NCBI GenBank assembly: GCA_958347955.1
Contig: CATVXH010000001.1
Coordinates: forward strand, 62,001-126,000
Origin: an uncultured Sutterella sp.
Lineage (GTDB): Bacteria > Pseudomonadota > Gammaproteobacteria > Burkholderiales > Burkholderiaceae_F
Direction: 5' to 3'
DNA length: 64,000 nt
Position numbers and translations under genes: made by a program. Shown in pieces: positions 8,604 through 16,952 of this stretch; within the stretch, counting starts at the first letter, position 1; each line of letters opens with the position of its first letter. Under the pieces are notes generated by a model. That model saw only the letters and a list, made by a program, of their open reading frames with translations, ran no database searches and was not told the DNA's origin.

Positions 8604-9977
8604 TTATTGAGCGTTCTTTTTACGCTTTTCTTCTTCGGCGGTGCGGATGGCGCACAAGGCTTCTTGAATTTCTTCGCGGCTGACACCGGGGCACAACTGA
8701 ACGCATTTCACCGTCACGTTTTCACCGTCTTTAACGATAGCGACGACTGACGATTCATAACAAAGCCCCGAGCACTTCAAAGAGGCCACCACATGACCGC
8801 AGTCTTTGCCGCTGTCAAAAGCCACGCTTTGCAACAGTTCCTTACCGGAAGCACTTGTCAGTTTGAAATAAAACTTTCCGTCTTTTTCACGATACTGTTT
8901 AAAAATCGGCAAAGAGCTCTTTTTCTTCTCGACCGTCTTTCGCTGCATTTCACCAAAATGCGCAAAGTTTCGTAAGCCGACGGCCTGACGGACTTTCTGC
9001 ATAAAGGGCACGGAAATTTCACGAGCTTTGCGGGCGCCTTCCTGCAAAATGGCTTCGATCTGTTCGGGATGCTTCATCAATTCTTCGTATTTAGCGCGCA
9101 TCGGTCCGATCTCAGCTTCAATTTTGTCGAAAAGCTCTTGCTTGGCTTCTCCCCAGCCGAGACCTTCCTGCAGGCGTTTGCAGAATTGTTCGTACTCTTC
9201 AGGGGTGCTGAAGGCTTCATAAATGGCCGTTAAAGAGGTCGATTTCGGGTCTTTCGGTTCTCCGGGAAGTTTTGAGTCGGTCTTGATGCCGGCAATGGCT
9301 TCCTTCAGGGCTTTGCTGCCGCCTTCAAAAAGAGGAATGACATTGTTGTAGCTCTTACTCATCTTGCGGCCGTCAAGACCGGGAAGCACTTCGTGGGTTT
9401 CATCCACCACAGCCTCTGGCATTACGAAGAAGGGATTATCTTCGGTAGCGTAAAGGTAATTAAAGCGCGTAGCCACGTCACGGGCCATTTCCAAATGTTG
9501 AATCTGGTCTTTACCGACCGGAACCTTGTGAGCGTTAAACATCAGGATGTCGGCTGCCATCAAAATCGGGTAGCTGTAAAGCCCCATGGAAATGCCGGCA
9601 TCGGGATCATCAGAATTTTCCACATTGGCTTCCAGCGCAGCCTTATAAGCGTGGGCTCTGTTCATTTGGCCCTTAGCTGTAACGCAGGTCAGCATCCAGC
9701 TTAAGAGCGGAATTTCCGGAATATCGCTTTGGCGATAAAAAATAACATGATCGGGATCCAGACCCGCGGCAAGCCACGTGGCGGCAATCTGAAGACGCGA
9801 GCGCTCGATACGGTCCGGGTCTTGGCACTTAATGAGCGCATGAAGATCGGCCATGAAAAAGAAACTTTGTACGTCTTTTTTATGGCTTGCCTGAATTGCC
9901 GGTCGGATTGCACCGACATAATTGCCGATGTGCAAAGTACCTGTAGTGTTGATGCCTGTTAATACACGAGTTGTCAT
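8604..9977 (-). CDS. trpS: Tryptophanyl-tRNA synthetase with C-terminal extension
   Basis: 457 residues. It charges tRNA-Trp with tryptophan. Class I signatures are present: TLHIGNYVGA (HIGH motif) at residues 14-23 and KMSKS in GLDGRKMSKSYNN. The catalytic body ends near residue 345; a further 110 residues follow, containing GKFYFKLTSASGKELLQS and FDSGKDCG, which resemble the small YegP/DUF1508 fold seen at the end of many betaproteobacterial TrpS proteins. E. coli TrpS has 334 residues and lacks this. Transcribed from a strong promoter at 10013-10041 and ended by the hairpin at 8561-8593. Confidence 0.95.
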   Translation of the reverse strand: MTTRVLTGINTTGTLHIGNYVGAIRPAIQASHKKDVQSFFFMADLHALIKCQDPDRIERSRLQIAATWLAAGLDPDHVIFYRQSDIPEIPLLSWMLTCVTAKGQMNRAHAYKAALEANVENSDDPDAGISMGLYSYPILMAADILMFNAHKVPVGKDQIQHLEMARDVATRFNYLYATEDNPFFVMPEAVVDETHEVLPGLDGRKMSKSYNNVIPLFEGGSKALKEAIAGIKTDSKLPGEPKDPKSTSLTAIYEAFSTPEEYEQFCKRLQEGLGWGEAKQELFDKIEAEIGPMRAKYEELMKHPEQIEAILQEGARKAREISVPFMQKVRQAVGLRNFAHFGEMQRKTVEKKKSSLPIFKQYREKDGKFYFKLTSASGKELLQSVAFDSGKDCGHVVASLKCSGLCYESSVVAIVKDGENVTVKCVQLCPGVSREEIQEALCAIRTAEEEKRKKNAQ

Positions 9978-10012
9978 TTTTTATCTCAAAAAACAAAATT
10001 CTGAAGCTCTAG

Positions 10013-10041
10013 ATTGTATGGCTCCGATATCTAAAGGTCAA
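10013..10041 (-). promoter_or_regulatory. Sigma-70 promoter of trpS
   Basis: On the minus strand TTGACC (10041-10036) and TACAAT (10018-10013) are separated by exactly 17 bases, each five of six matches to consensus. The -10 box lies 35 bases before the trpS ATG at 9977, which has a GAGA ribosome-binding site nearby. Confidence 0.75.
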
Positions 10042-10157
10042 AGAAAATGACAGAGGGAGAGTTTCAGAGTGTTTTTTGTGAATTTAAATAGTCGAAAGAA
10101 GCATTTAAAAGGAAAGTAAAGCGTTCTAAACTGGAGAAATCAAAAGGAGAAATCGTT

Positions 10158-10811
10158 ATGTCCGAAAATAAAATGCTTCAAATTGCCCGTGAACGCTACA
10201 CCACCAAACACTACAACGGAAAACAAATTCCACGAGAACAATTCAATGAGCTTCTGGAAATTTTGCGTTTAGCCCCATCATCGGTGAATGCTCAGGCTTG
10301 GAAGTTCATCACAGTGAGCACGAAAGAGGCGAAAGAAAAAATTTTAGAAGGTTTTTTGGACTTCAATCGTGCGCGTGTGGCCAACGCAAGTGACATTATT
10401 GTTTTTGCGGTGCCAGAGACAATTACAGAAGAGCATCTGAAAAAAGTTTTGGATAAGGAAATTTCTGACGGAAGGTACGACAAAGAGTCTGTCATTGAGG
10501 GGTTAGATGCCGGACGACGCCACTTTGTAGGCTTGCATAGCCGTACAGTTGCAGACACTTTGGCTTGGGAAACGGCACAAGCTTACATAGCGCTCGGGAT
10601 TGTCCTTTTTGCCTCTGCGGGTATGGGAATTGATTCCACGGCACTGGAAGGGATTGATTACGAAAAACTTGATGCGATTTTAGGGCTTCGTGAACGCGGG
10701 TTAAGGAGCGTCGTAGCTGTAAGTCTGGGTTATCGAACTGACGACGACAGCAATGCGAAACGACCGAAATCACGTTTAAATAAGGAAGATATTTTCGAAG
10801 AGTTCAAATAA
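10158..10811 (+). CDS. NAD(P)H-dependent nitroreductase (NfsB-like)
   Basis: 217 residues. An FMN flavoprotein of the oxygen-insensitive nitroreductase family, reducing nitro compounds, quinones or pteridines with NAD(P)H. The N-terminal RYTTKHYNGKQIP and LRLAPSSVNAQAWKF (FMN phosphate site) are the family marks, and ETAQAYIALGIVLFASAGMGIDSTALEG plus AVSLGYR close the fold. The start has a good AAGGAG site eight bases ahead. It stands alone, divergent from trpS, and ends at the hairpin at 10817-10846. The physiological substrate cannot be told from sequence. Confidence 0.88.
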   Translation: MSENKMLQIARERYTTKHYNGKQIPREQFNELLEILRLAPSSVNAQAWKFITVSTKEAKEKILEGFLDFNRARVANASDIIVFAVPETITEEHLKKVLDKEISDGRYDKESVIEGLDAGRRHFVGLHSRTVADTLAWETAQAYIALGIVLFASAGMGIDSTALEGIDYEKLDAILGLRERGLRSVVAVSLGYRTDDDSNAKRPKSRLNKEDIFEEFK

Positions 10812-10816
10812 TAAAA

Positions 10817-10846
10817 TAGCCTCAGCTCGGACATGAACTGAGGCTA
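10817..10846. terminator. Bidirectional terminator between nitroreductase gene and metK
   Basis: The arms TAGCCTCAG (10817-10825) and CTGAGGCTA (10838-10846) pair perfectly over nine bases. The minus-strand copy is followed by TTTTATTATTTG, so it suits metK best; the plus-strand side has only a weak T-rich tail. Both genes converge here. Confidence 0.8.
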
Positions 10847-10870
10847 CTTCTGTTTGAATTTCCGAATTTA

Positions 10871-12043
10871 TTAGAAGGCGTCAGCCTTTAACAACTCGGC
10901 CTTATCGGTATGCTCCCAGGTGAATTCCGGCTCTTCGCGACCGAAGTGACCATAAGCGGCGGTTTTCGAATAAATCGGGCGTAACAAATCGAGCATCTTG
11001 ATGATGCCGCGGGGACGCAAGTCAAAATGACGGCGAACCAACTCGGCGATCTTTTCATCTGCAATCTTGCCAGTGCCGAAAGTACGTACGGTTACATTGA
11101 TCGGCTGTGCAACGCCAATAGCATAGGAAACCTGAACTTGGCAGCGTGAAGCCAGACCGGCGGCGACGATATTCTTAGCCACGTAACGGCAAGCGTAGGC
11201 GGCGGAACGGTCAACCTTAGAGGGATCTTTGCCAGAGAATGCGCCACCACCGTGGGGGCAGGCACCGCCGTATGTATCGACGATAATCTTGCGACCTGTT
11301 AAACCGCAGTCGCCTTGCGGGCCGCCAACAACAAAACGTCCGGTCGGGTTAATCAAATAACGGGTGTTCTTGAGCCATTCAGGCGGCAACACCGGCTTGA
11401 TAATGTGTTCAATGACAGCCTCAATGAATTCAGGCTTCATTTTGTTACCGTCGCTCATGCGAGGGTGGTGTTGCGTTGACAGAACGACTGTGTCGATGGC
11501 TACAGGTTTGCCATTTTCATAGCGCAATGTGACTTGGCTCTTAGCATCAGGGCGCAGAAAATCCAGTGTGCCGTTACGTCTGACGATGGATTGCTGTTGC
11601 ATCAAGCGGTGAGCGTAGTAGATGGCAGCCGGCATCAAAGTCGGTGTTTCATCGCAGGCGTAACCAAACATCAAGCCCTGGTCACCGGCACCTTGTTCGA
11701 GATAGTCATCGCTGGCTCGATCGACACCTTGAGCAATGTCATTGGATTGTTTATCGTAGCCCACCAATACTGAACAACCCTTGTGGTCGATACCGTATTC
11801 GGAATTGTCGTAACCAATGCGTTTTAAGGTTTCACGGGCAATATCAATGTAATCGACGTTGGCTTGGGTTGTGATTTCTCCGGCCAAAACAACCAAGCCG
11901 GTGTTGCACAATGTTTCAGCGGCTACGCGGCTATAGGGGTCTTGAGCCAAAATGGCATCGAGAATTGCGTCTGAAATTTGGTCGGCGACCTTGTCCGGAT
12001 GGCCTTCGGAGACCGATTCGGAAGTAAATAAATAAGAATCCAT
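10871..12043 (-). CDS. metK: Methionine adenosyltransferase (SAM synthetase)
   Basis: 390 residues. It makes S-adenosylmethionine from methionine and ATP, releasing phosphate and diphosphate. The N-terminal FTSESVSEGHPDKVADQISDA-type segment (methionine and ATP site), GAGDQGLMFGYA, and the glycine-rich GGACPHGGGAFSGKDPSKVDRS loop are all intact; note that one residue in the usual GGxAxHGGGAFSGKD loop is cysteine-proline here. Preceded by a leader of over 100 bases with hairpins and a likely promoter at 12175-12202. Together with ahcY it forms the SAM cycle of this window. Confidence 0.98.
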   Translation of the reverse strand: MDSYLFTSESVSEGHPDKVADQISDAILDAILAQDPYSRVAAETLCNTGLVVLAGEITTQANVDYIDIARETLKRIGYDNSEYGIDHKGCSVLVGYDKQSNDIAQGVDRASDDYLEQGAGDQGLMFGYACDETPTLMPAAIYYAHRLMQQQSIVRRNGTLDFLRPDAKSQVTLRYENGKPVAIDTVVLSTQHHPRMSDGNKMKPEFIEAVIEHIIKPVLPPEWLKNTRYLINPTGRFVVGGPQGDCGLTGRKIIVDTYGGACPHGGGAFSGKDPSKVDRSAAYACRYVAKNIVAAGLASRCQVQVSYAIGVAQPINVTVRTFGTGKIADEKIAELVRRHFDLRPRGIIKMLDLLRPIYSKTAAYGHFGREEPEFTWEHTDKAELLKADAF

Positions 12044-12046
12044 GGT

Positions 12047-12168
12047 GCTACATTCCTTTTGAGTGAGATCCTGTGGAACGAGCGTCCACCGCGGAAAGAT
12101 CCGGAATGCGGCTGACGCTTTAGCGGTATTTAGAAGACGCCCCGCAAGTTGTCCTTAACTCGGCGTAA
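12047..12168 (-). promoter_or_regulatory. Structured 5' leader of metK (candidate cis-regulatory RNA)
   Basis: Between the likely promoter and the metK ATG the minus strand has several pairing segments: GTGGA...TCCAC around the loop CGCTCGT (about 12080-12096), CGCT-AA-AGCG (about 12118-12127), GCGTC with a distant GACGC, and two copies of GGATCT. The leader is far longer than needed for translation. I do not recognise it as any of the known SAM riboswitch classes. Function as a regulator is inference. Confidence 0.4.
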
Positions 12169-12174
12169 TCCGCT

Positions 12175-12202
12175 ATCCTACTCTTAATGAAATAAAAATC
12201 AA
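12175..12202 (-). promoter_or_regulatory. Putative sigma-70 promoter of metK
   Basis: TTGATT (12202-12197) and TAGGAT (12180-12175) on the minus strand, 16 bases apart, each four of six matches. Transcription would begin about 125 bases before the metK ATG, giving the leader described above. Confidence 0.5.
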
Positions 12203-12261
12203 GTAGCTTTTTCGAACAATTCTTAAATCCGTTTCCTTAAAAGTTTGGCAAAATCCCTTTC

Positions 12262-13119
12262 ATGAAATTCTTAATTTATTTAATTTCTCGCTTACCGTTG
12301 AATTTTTTGCGAACAATTGGGCGCGTGGTCGGCGTGCTCATCTATCGCTTTGACGAGGCTTACCGTCGTGAAATTCACCGCAATTTATCCAGGGCAGGGA
12401 TTTTTACAGCGGAAATGGCTTACACGGTTGCCCGAGAGCAAGGCGCTCAAGCTGTCGAGGCGCCCTGGGTTTGGGGACGCAGTAGACAAGAGGTATTGAG
12501 CAAGTGTCGAATTGACGATGAATCGTTTCCCATACTTAATGAGGCCTTTGCCAGTGGCAGAGCTATTGTATTTCTGACGCCTCATATCGGGTGCTACGAA
12601 GTCGGTCCCATGATGGTTGCTGATCGTTGGCTAAAAGGAACCGAAAGGCAATTGGCTATTCTTTATCGAATTCCAAGAAAAAGTTACCTGCGCGAGATCG
12701 TTGGTCAGGGGCGAGCATCCGACAATATTGTGCCGGCGAGCGCAGACCTCAAAGGTGTGAGACAGATTTTGCGCATTATGAAAAAGGGGGGAATAGCAGG
12801 AATTTTGCCTGATCAGGTCCCCTCTCATGGTGAGGGCGTTTGGGTGCCTCTTTTTGGAGAAAAGGCGTACACAATGACATTCCCCTTAAAGCTGGCCAAA
12901 CAATTCAATGCGCTGGTTCTCATGGCTCGTATGCAACGTGAAGAAGATGGATGGTCGATGCACATTAAGAAGTGGAATTATCAGTTGAGCGGGGATGAGA
13001 AGTTGGATGCCGCGGCAATGAATAAGTTAGTCGAGGAAACAATTTTGGATTGTCCACAACAATATTTGTGGTCTTACAAGCGTTACAAATGCCCCCGTGG
13101 CGTAACTCGTGAAGAATAA
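12262..13119 (+). CDS. Lysophospholipid/lipid A acyltransferase, LpxL/HtrB family (first copy)
   Basis: 285 residues. LpxL-family enzymes sit in the inner membrane and add a secondary acyl chain to lipid A. The membrane anchor is the hydrophobic segment at residues 4-28. The catalytic motif is H108-I-G-C-Y-E113, an HX4E form rather than the HX4D of E. coli LpxL; GILPDQVPSHGEGVWVPLFG is the next conserved block. It ends 8 bp before a second enzyme of the same family, so the two probably act one after the other on lipid A. No good ribosome-binding site is visible before the ATG. Confidence 0.88.
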   Translation: MKFLIYLISRLPLNFLRTIGRVVGVLIYRFDEAYRREIHRNLSRAGIFTAEMAYTVAREQGAQAVEAPWVWGRSRQEVLSKCRIDDESFPILNEAFASGRAIVFLTPHIGCYEVGPMMVADRWLKGTERQLAILYRIPRKSYLREIVGQGRASDNIVPASADLKGVRQILRIMKKGGIAGILPDQVPSHGEGVWVPLFGEKAYTMTFPLKLAKQFNALVLMARMQREEDGWSMHIKKWNYQLSGDEKLDAAAMNKLVEETILDCPQQYLWSYKRYKCPRGVTREE

Positions 13120-13127
13120 GGTGGCAA

Positions 13128-14024
13128 ATGCAGTCAATATTAAATTTTTTCACTCACATTTGGTTAAATGTGGTGGAAATGATGGCCGGCTGGTCGCCGG
13201 CTTCCAGAGATAGGGCAGCTCGTTTTTTGGCTTGGTTATTCTGGCATGTCGTACCGAAACGCAGAAAAGTGGCTCTGACCAATTTGAAGCTGTGTTTCCC
13301 GGATTGGAATGAAATAAAAAGACAACAGATCGCCAGACAATGTTTTTACAGATTGGCCAGAGCTGTCCTTGACCACAGCGTGCTGTGGAAGGGCAGCGCC
13401 GAACAGGTTCGCAATTTTGTGCGTTTTGACGAAGGTGTTTTGGAAAAGATTACAAATTCAGAGAACCGTCCGCTGATTGTCATAGCGCCGCATTTTGCAG
13501 GACTTGATGCCAGTGGTATTGGGCTCAATCTTTATGTTCGCGGTGTGTCCCTTTATCAGCGCCAGAGTAATCCAGTATGGGATAAAGCGGCTTATGACGG
13601 TAGGAAACGTTTCAGCGATCCGATATTGATTGCTAAAGGAACGCACCACGATTTAAGACCGATTATTCGCGCGATGAGAGAGGGTTTGCCGTTTTACTAT
13701 CTTCCAGATATGGATCACGGGCGTAGAAACAGTATTTTCGTTCCTTTTTTTGGAGTGCCAGCCGCAACCCTTCCGATGGCCTCGCGTTTGGCTAAGCTAA
13801 CTAAGGCAAAGGTCATCATGCTGGTAGCGGAAATGACAAAAGATGGTTATCAAGTTCACGCCAGTGACATATGGGAAAATTTCCCGACAGATGATTATGA
13901 GGCGGATACTGTTCGTGTTACACGAGAATTAGAGGGCTGGATTCAAAAATTTCCAGATCAATATATGTGGACGCACAGGCGATTTAAAACTCGTCCTGAG
14001 GGCGCTCCATCTTTGTATCAGTAG
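13128..14024 (+). CDS. Lysophospholipid/lipid A acyltransferase, LpxL/LpxM family (second copy)
   Basis: 298 residues, related to the gene just upstream but clearly divergent from it. The catalytic pair is H122 and D127 (HFAGLD, the standard HX4D). Other family blocks are YRLARAVLDHSVLW, LPFYYLPDMDHGRRNSIFVPFFGVPA and the C-terminal PDQYMWTHRRFKTRP. The N-terminus has a short hydrophobic anchor. Paired acyltransferases like this usually supply the two secondary chains of lipid A; which chain each one adds cannot be decided here. Confidence 0.88.
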   Translation: MQSILNFFTHIWLNVVEMMAGWSPASRDRAARFLAWLFWHVVPKRRKVALTNLKLCFPDWNEIKRQQIARQCFYRLARAVLDHSVLWKGSAEQVRNFVRFDEGVLEKITNSENRPLIVIAPHFAGLDASGIGLNLYVRGVSLYQRQSNPVWDKAAYDGRKRFSDPILIAKGTHHDLRPIIRAMREGLPFYYLPDMDHGRRNSIFVPFFGVPAATLPMASRLAKLTKAKVIMLVAEMTKDGYQVHASDIWENFPTDDYEADTVRVTRELEGWIQKFPDQYMWTHRRFKTRPEGAPSLYQ

Positions 14025-14035
14025 AGAGAAGAACA

Positions 14036-15241
14036 ATGACGGATTTAATTCTAAAAAAGGGAAAAGAACGGTCGTTGCTGCGACGCCATCCGTGGGTTTA
14101 TGACACCGCGGTGCAGAAGTTAAACGGCAAGGCTAAAAGCGGGGATACCGTCAGAGTGCTTTCTTATGACGGTCGTTTTTTGGCTTGGGCTGCGTATTCT
14201 AAGGATTCGACACTTAGAGCTCGTTGTTGGTCATTTGACGAAAAAGAAAAAATTGATGCTTCATGGATTGAGGCAAAAATTCAAAAAGCGCTGAAAGCGA
14301 GGGAAGCGCTTTTTGCTCGCACTTCCGCCGTCCGAGTTATATTCGGTGAAGCTGATCAATTACCGGGCTTGGTGGTTGATCGTTATGGACAGTGGTTTGT
14401 AACGCAATTTCAAGCCGCTGGCGTAGAGGCTTTTAGAGAAGTAATAGCCGATATTTTGATGAATGTGCCTGGAATCAAAGGTGTTTTTGATCGTTCAGAT
14501 GCTGCCACTCGTCATCGAGAAGGATTGCCGGAGCGCATAGAGTTGCTTCGAGGAGAAGAGCCGCCTCAAGAGATCGAGGTTGTGGAAGATGGGGTCCGAT
14601 ACGGCGTCGATGTCCGCATCGGTCACAAGACAGGTTTTTATATTGACCAACGCGAGAATCGCTATCTGGCGCAACGTTTGGCGAAGGCCTTTAAAGAACG
14701 TACCGGTCGAGGCATGAGAGCTCTTAACTGTTTCTGCTACACCGGAGGATTCAGCTTGGCATTATTGGCCGGCGGCGCAGAGGAGGTGATTTCCGTGGAC
14801 TCCTCCGCTGAGGCCTTGGCAATGGCGGCCAGAAATGCCCGGAGAAATGGTTTTGAAGATACACGGACTCAATGGGTACAGGCCGATGTGTTTGAGTATT
14901 TGAGAAAAGCCAAGGAAGCGGGGGAAACCTTTGATTTGGTGATTTTGGATCCGCCAAAATTTGCTTCCAGTCATCGACACATTGATAGGGCAGCCCGAGC
15001 TTATAAAGACATTAATCTTAATGGCTTGCGTTTAGTGGCTCCCGGAGGAGATTTATTGACTTTTTCCTGCTCTGGGGCGATGGATGTGGATTTATTCCAA
15101 AAAGTTATCGCTGGAGCGGTAATCGACTCTAAGCGGGAGGCTTGGATGATTTCTCGGTTGGGAGCTGGGGCGGATCATCCGTTAATGATGACCTGTCCCG
15201 AAGGGGAGTATCTGAAAGGACTACAATTGACCCTTCGTTGA
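14036..15241 (+). CDS. rlmI: 23S rRNA (cytosine1962-C5)-methyltransferase, RlmI-like
   Basis: 401 residues. RlmI methylates C5 of C1962 in 23S rRNA using SAM. An N-terminal PUA domain (KKGKERSLLRRHPWVYDTAVQKL) is followed by the linker and the Rossmann domain: GHKTGFYIDQRENR, ALNCFCYTGGFSLALLAGG (SAM site) and DLVILDPPKFA (catalytic loop). Length and order match the family (E. coli 396). Transcribed in the same direction as the acyltransferase genes, 11 bp behind them. Confidence 0.9.
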   Translation: MTDLILKKGKERSLLRRHPWVYDTAVQKLNGKAKSGDTVRVLSYDGRFLAWAAYSKDSTLRARCWSFDEKEKIDASWIEAKIQKALKAREALFARTSAVRVIFGEADQLPGLVVDRYGQWFVTQFQAAGVEAFREVIADILMNVPGIKGVFDRSDAATRHREGLPERIELLRGEEPPQEIEVVEDGVRYGVDVRIGHKTGFYIDQRENRYLAQRLAKAFKERTGRGMRALNCFCYTGGFSLALLAGGAEEVISVDSSAEALAMAARNARRNGFEDTRTQWVQADVFEYLRKAKEAGETFDLVILDPPKFASSHRHIDRAARAYKDINLNGLRLVAPGGDLLTFSCSGAMDVDLFQKVIAGAVIDSKREAWMISRLGAGADHPLMMTCPEGEYLKGLQLTLR

Positions 15242-15283
15242 TTGAGCGACCGATAGCCGCAGAATTTATAAAGAGGCTTGAAA

Positions 15284-16288
15284 ATGGATGTTATGGATAT
15301 GGTTCCGCAAATCCCAGTGACAATTCTTACGGGATTCCTCGGTGCTGGTAAAACAACGCTTTTGAATCGTGTTTTGCGTGAAGATCATGGTCATAAAATT
15401 GCTGTGATTGAAAACGAGTTCGGCGAAGAAGATGTTGATAGTACTCTATTGGTTCAAACGGACAAAGAACAAATTGTGCAGATGAGTAACGGTTGCATTT
15501 GCTGCACAATACGCGGAGATCTCTCCCGAGTCTTAACCGACCTTAGACATCGCCGTGACAAGGGAGAAATTCATTTTGACCGAGTCATGATTGAAACAAC
15601 GGGGGTGGCTAACCCAGGTCCGGTAGCCCAAACATTTTTCATGGATGATGCTGTCGCGGCTTTCTACCGTTTGGATGGAGTGGTAACGGTAGTGGATGCT
15701 AAGCACGGTAATGAGACTTTGGATAAGGAATTGGAAGCTCAGGCTCAGGTGGGGTTCGCCGATAGAATTTTCTTGACGAAAACCGATTTAGTTACCCCTG
15801 AAGAAGTAAAAAACATTCGCACCAGACTTCGTGCCATGAATCCTCGAGCTCCAATTAAAGAAGCCCATATGGGGGAAGTGCAGATTTCTGAAGTATTGGA
15901 TATCGAGGGATTTAACCTTAATACGGTTCTAGACATCGACCCAGAATTTCTGACCGATACAGGGCATCACCATCATCACGGTGACGAAATCGGCTCTTTT
16001 GTGTTTACGTCATACACTCCTTTTGATCCTTTCCGACTTGAGCGCTTCTGGGGGACGATCACTCAAGTCTACGGTCCAGATCTTTTGCGCTACAAGGGGG
16101 TGCTTTATCTGCAAGGAACGGATCATAAAATGATCACACAGGGAGTGCACATGTTGGTTGCAGCTGATCTTGGTCCAAAGTGGGCTGAAGGTGAGAGACC
16201 GATGTCCAAGATTGTTTTTATCGGTCGAAACCTGCCAGAACAAGCGATTATTACTGGATTAGAGACTTGCCTGGTGGACGCTCCGTAG
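15284..16288 (+). CDS. CobW/COG0523-family GTPase
   Basis: 334 residues from ATG 15284, chosen for its AGAGG ribosome-binding site. COG0523 proteins are GTP-driven metal chaperones, several tied to zinc supply. The Walker A loop GFLGAGKTT is at residues 18-26, the metal site C71-I-C73-C74 follows, TKTDLV is the guanine-binding motif, and a histidine-rich stretch TGHHHHHGDE sits before the CobW C-terminal domain. It resembles YjiA rather than ZigA. A clear terminator follows. The metal and client are unknown; no zinc-uptake genes or Zur box were noticed nearby. Confidence 0.85.
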   Translation: MDVMDMVPQIPVTILTGFLGAGKTTLLNRVLREDHGHKIAVIENEFGEEDVDSTLLVQTDKEQIVQMSNGCICCTIRGDLSRVLTDLRHRRDKGEIHFDRVMIETTGVANPGPVAQTFFMDDAVAAFYRLDGVVTVVDAKHGNETLDKELEAQAQVGFADRIFLTKTDLVTPEEVKNIRTRLRAMNPRAPIKEAHMGEVQISEVLDIEGFNLNTVLDIDPEFLTDTGHHHHHGDEIGSFVFTSYTPFDPFRLERFWGTITQVYGPDLLRYKGVLYLQGTDHKMITQGVHMLVAADLGPKWAEGERPMSKIVFIGRNLPEQAIITGLETCLVDAP

Positions 16289-16333
16289 GTTTATGAAAAA
16301 TTTGACAAATTACTAGAATTAAGACACAATTTG

Positions 16334-16355
16334 CCCTCCTTCTTGGAGGGTTTTT
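16334..16355 (+). terminator. Rho-independent terminator of the CobW gene
   Basis: CCCTCC (16334-16339) pairs with GGAGGG (16345-16350) across a five-base loop, followed at once by TTTTTG. It lies 46 bp after the CobW stop, so dksA needs its own promoter within 16356-16440. Confidence 0.85.
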
Positions 16356-16442
16356 GTTGTTGTGACAGAATATCCCGACAAGTGTTTTATGTTGTAAAGC
16401 GGGCAGCAGAGGGCGTAAGTTCTTTGCTGACGGTATTGATAT

Positions 16443-16865
16443 ATGGCCACGAAAAAGAAGTTGTTGACTGAGCAAGAGTTGCTCGCAATGTCCGAAGATG
16501 AGTACATGAATGATCGTCAGTTGGCGTTCTTTCGACATCGCCTGGAAGAGATGGAAAAAGAACTGCGTAGCAATGCCGGTCAAACGACGGAACACTTGCG
16601 TGAAACAACTGTGGTTCCGGATCCTGCGGATCGAGCAACGATTGAAGAAGAACATGCGTTGGAATTGCGCACCAGAGATCGTGAACGCAAACTTCTGAAG
16701 AAAGTTCAAGCTGCCATTCAGCGCATCGATAATGGTGATTACGGTTGGTGTGAAGAAACCGGAGAGCCGATTGGTGTGGCACGTTTGCTTGCCCGTCCGA
16801 CGGCAACGCTTTCTTTAGAGGCGCAAATGCGTCGCGAGATCCGTCAGAAAATGTACGGTGACTGA
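16443..16865 (+). CDS. dksA: RNA polymerase-binding transcription factor DksA
   Basis: 140 residues. DksA enters the secondary channel of RNA polymerase and with ppGpp mediates the stringent response. The coiled-coil tip motif DxxDxA is D60-P-A-D63-R-A65. The finger region has only one of the four E. coli cysteines: C103, then T106, S124 and A127 in CEETGEPIG and ATLSLEAQ. This zinc-less form is usual in betaproteobacteria and alphaproteobacteria, so the protein is probably active and independent of zinc. Flanked by terminators on both sides, so monocistronic. Confidence 0.95.
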   Translation: MATKKKLLTEQELLAMSEDEYMNDRQLAFFRHRLEEMEKELRSNAGQTTEHLRETTVVPDPADRATIEEEHALELRTRDRERKLLKKVQAAIQRIDNGDYGWCEETGEPIGVARLLARPTATLSLEAQMRREIRQKMYGD

Positions 16866-16920
16866 TTCGGATTGCGATTAAATTTTAACTGTTCGCTCTA
16901 AAACAGCGAAACGGGGGGTT

Positions 16921-16952
16921 GCGGGCGTTTAACCAACGCCCGCTTCCTTTTT
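16921..16952 (+). terminator. Rho-independent terminator of dksA
   Basis: GCGGGCGTT (16921-16929) and AACGCCCGC (16935-16943) form a nine-base stem with a five-base loop, followed by TTCCTTTTT. The T run overlaps the stop codon of the converging sppA. Confidence 0.88.

Noticed and set aside
15950..15990. Histidine run in the CobW protein taken as an engineered tag
   Set aside because: Histidine-rich loops are normal in COG0523 metal chaperones.
16356..16442. Promoter of dksA
   Set aside because: One must exist after the upstream terminator, but the GTGACA and TATGTT boxes present have unsuitable spacing.
16251..16806. Two minus-strand open frames (152 and 139 codons) over dksA
   Set aside because: They run through the CobW terminator and the dksA coding region and show no family features.
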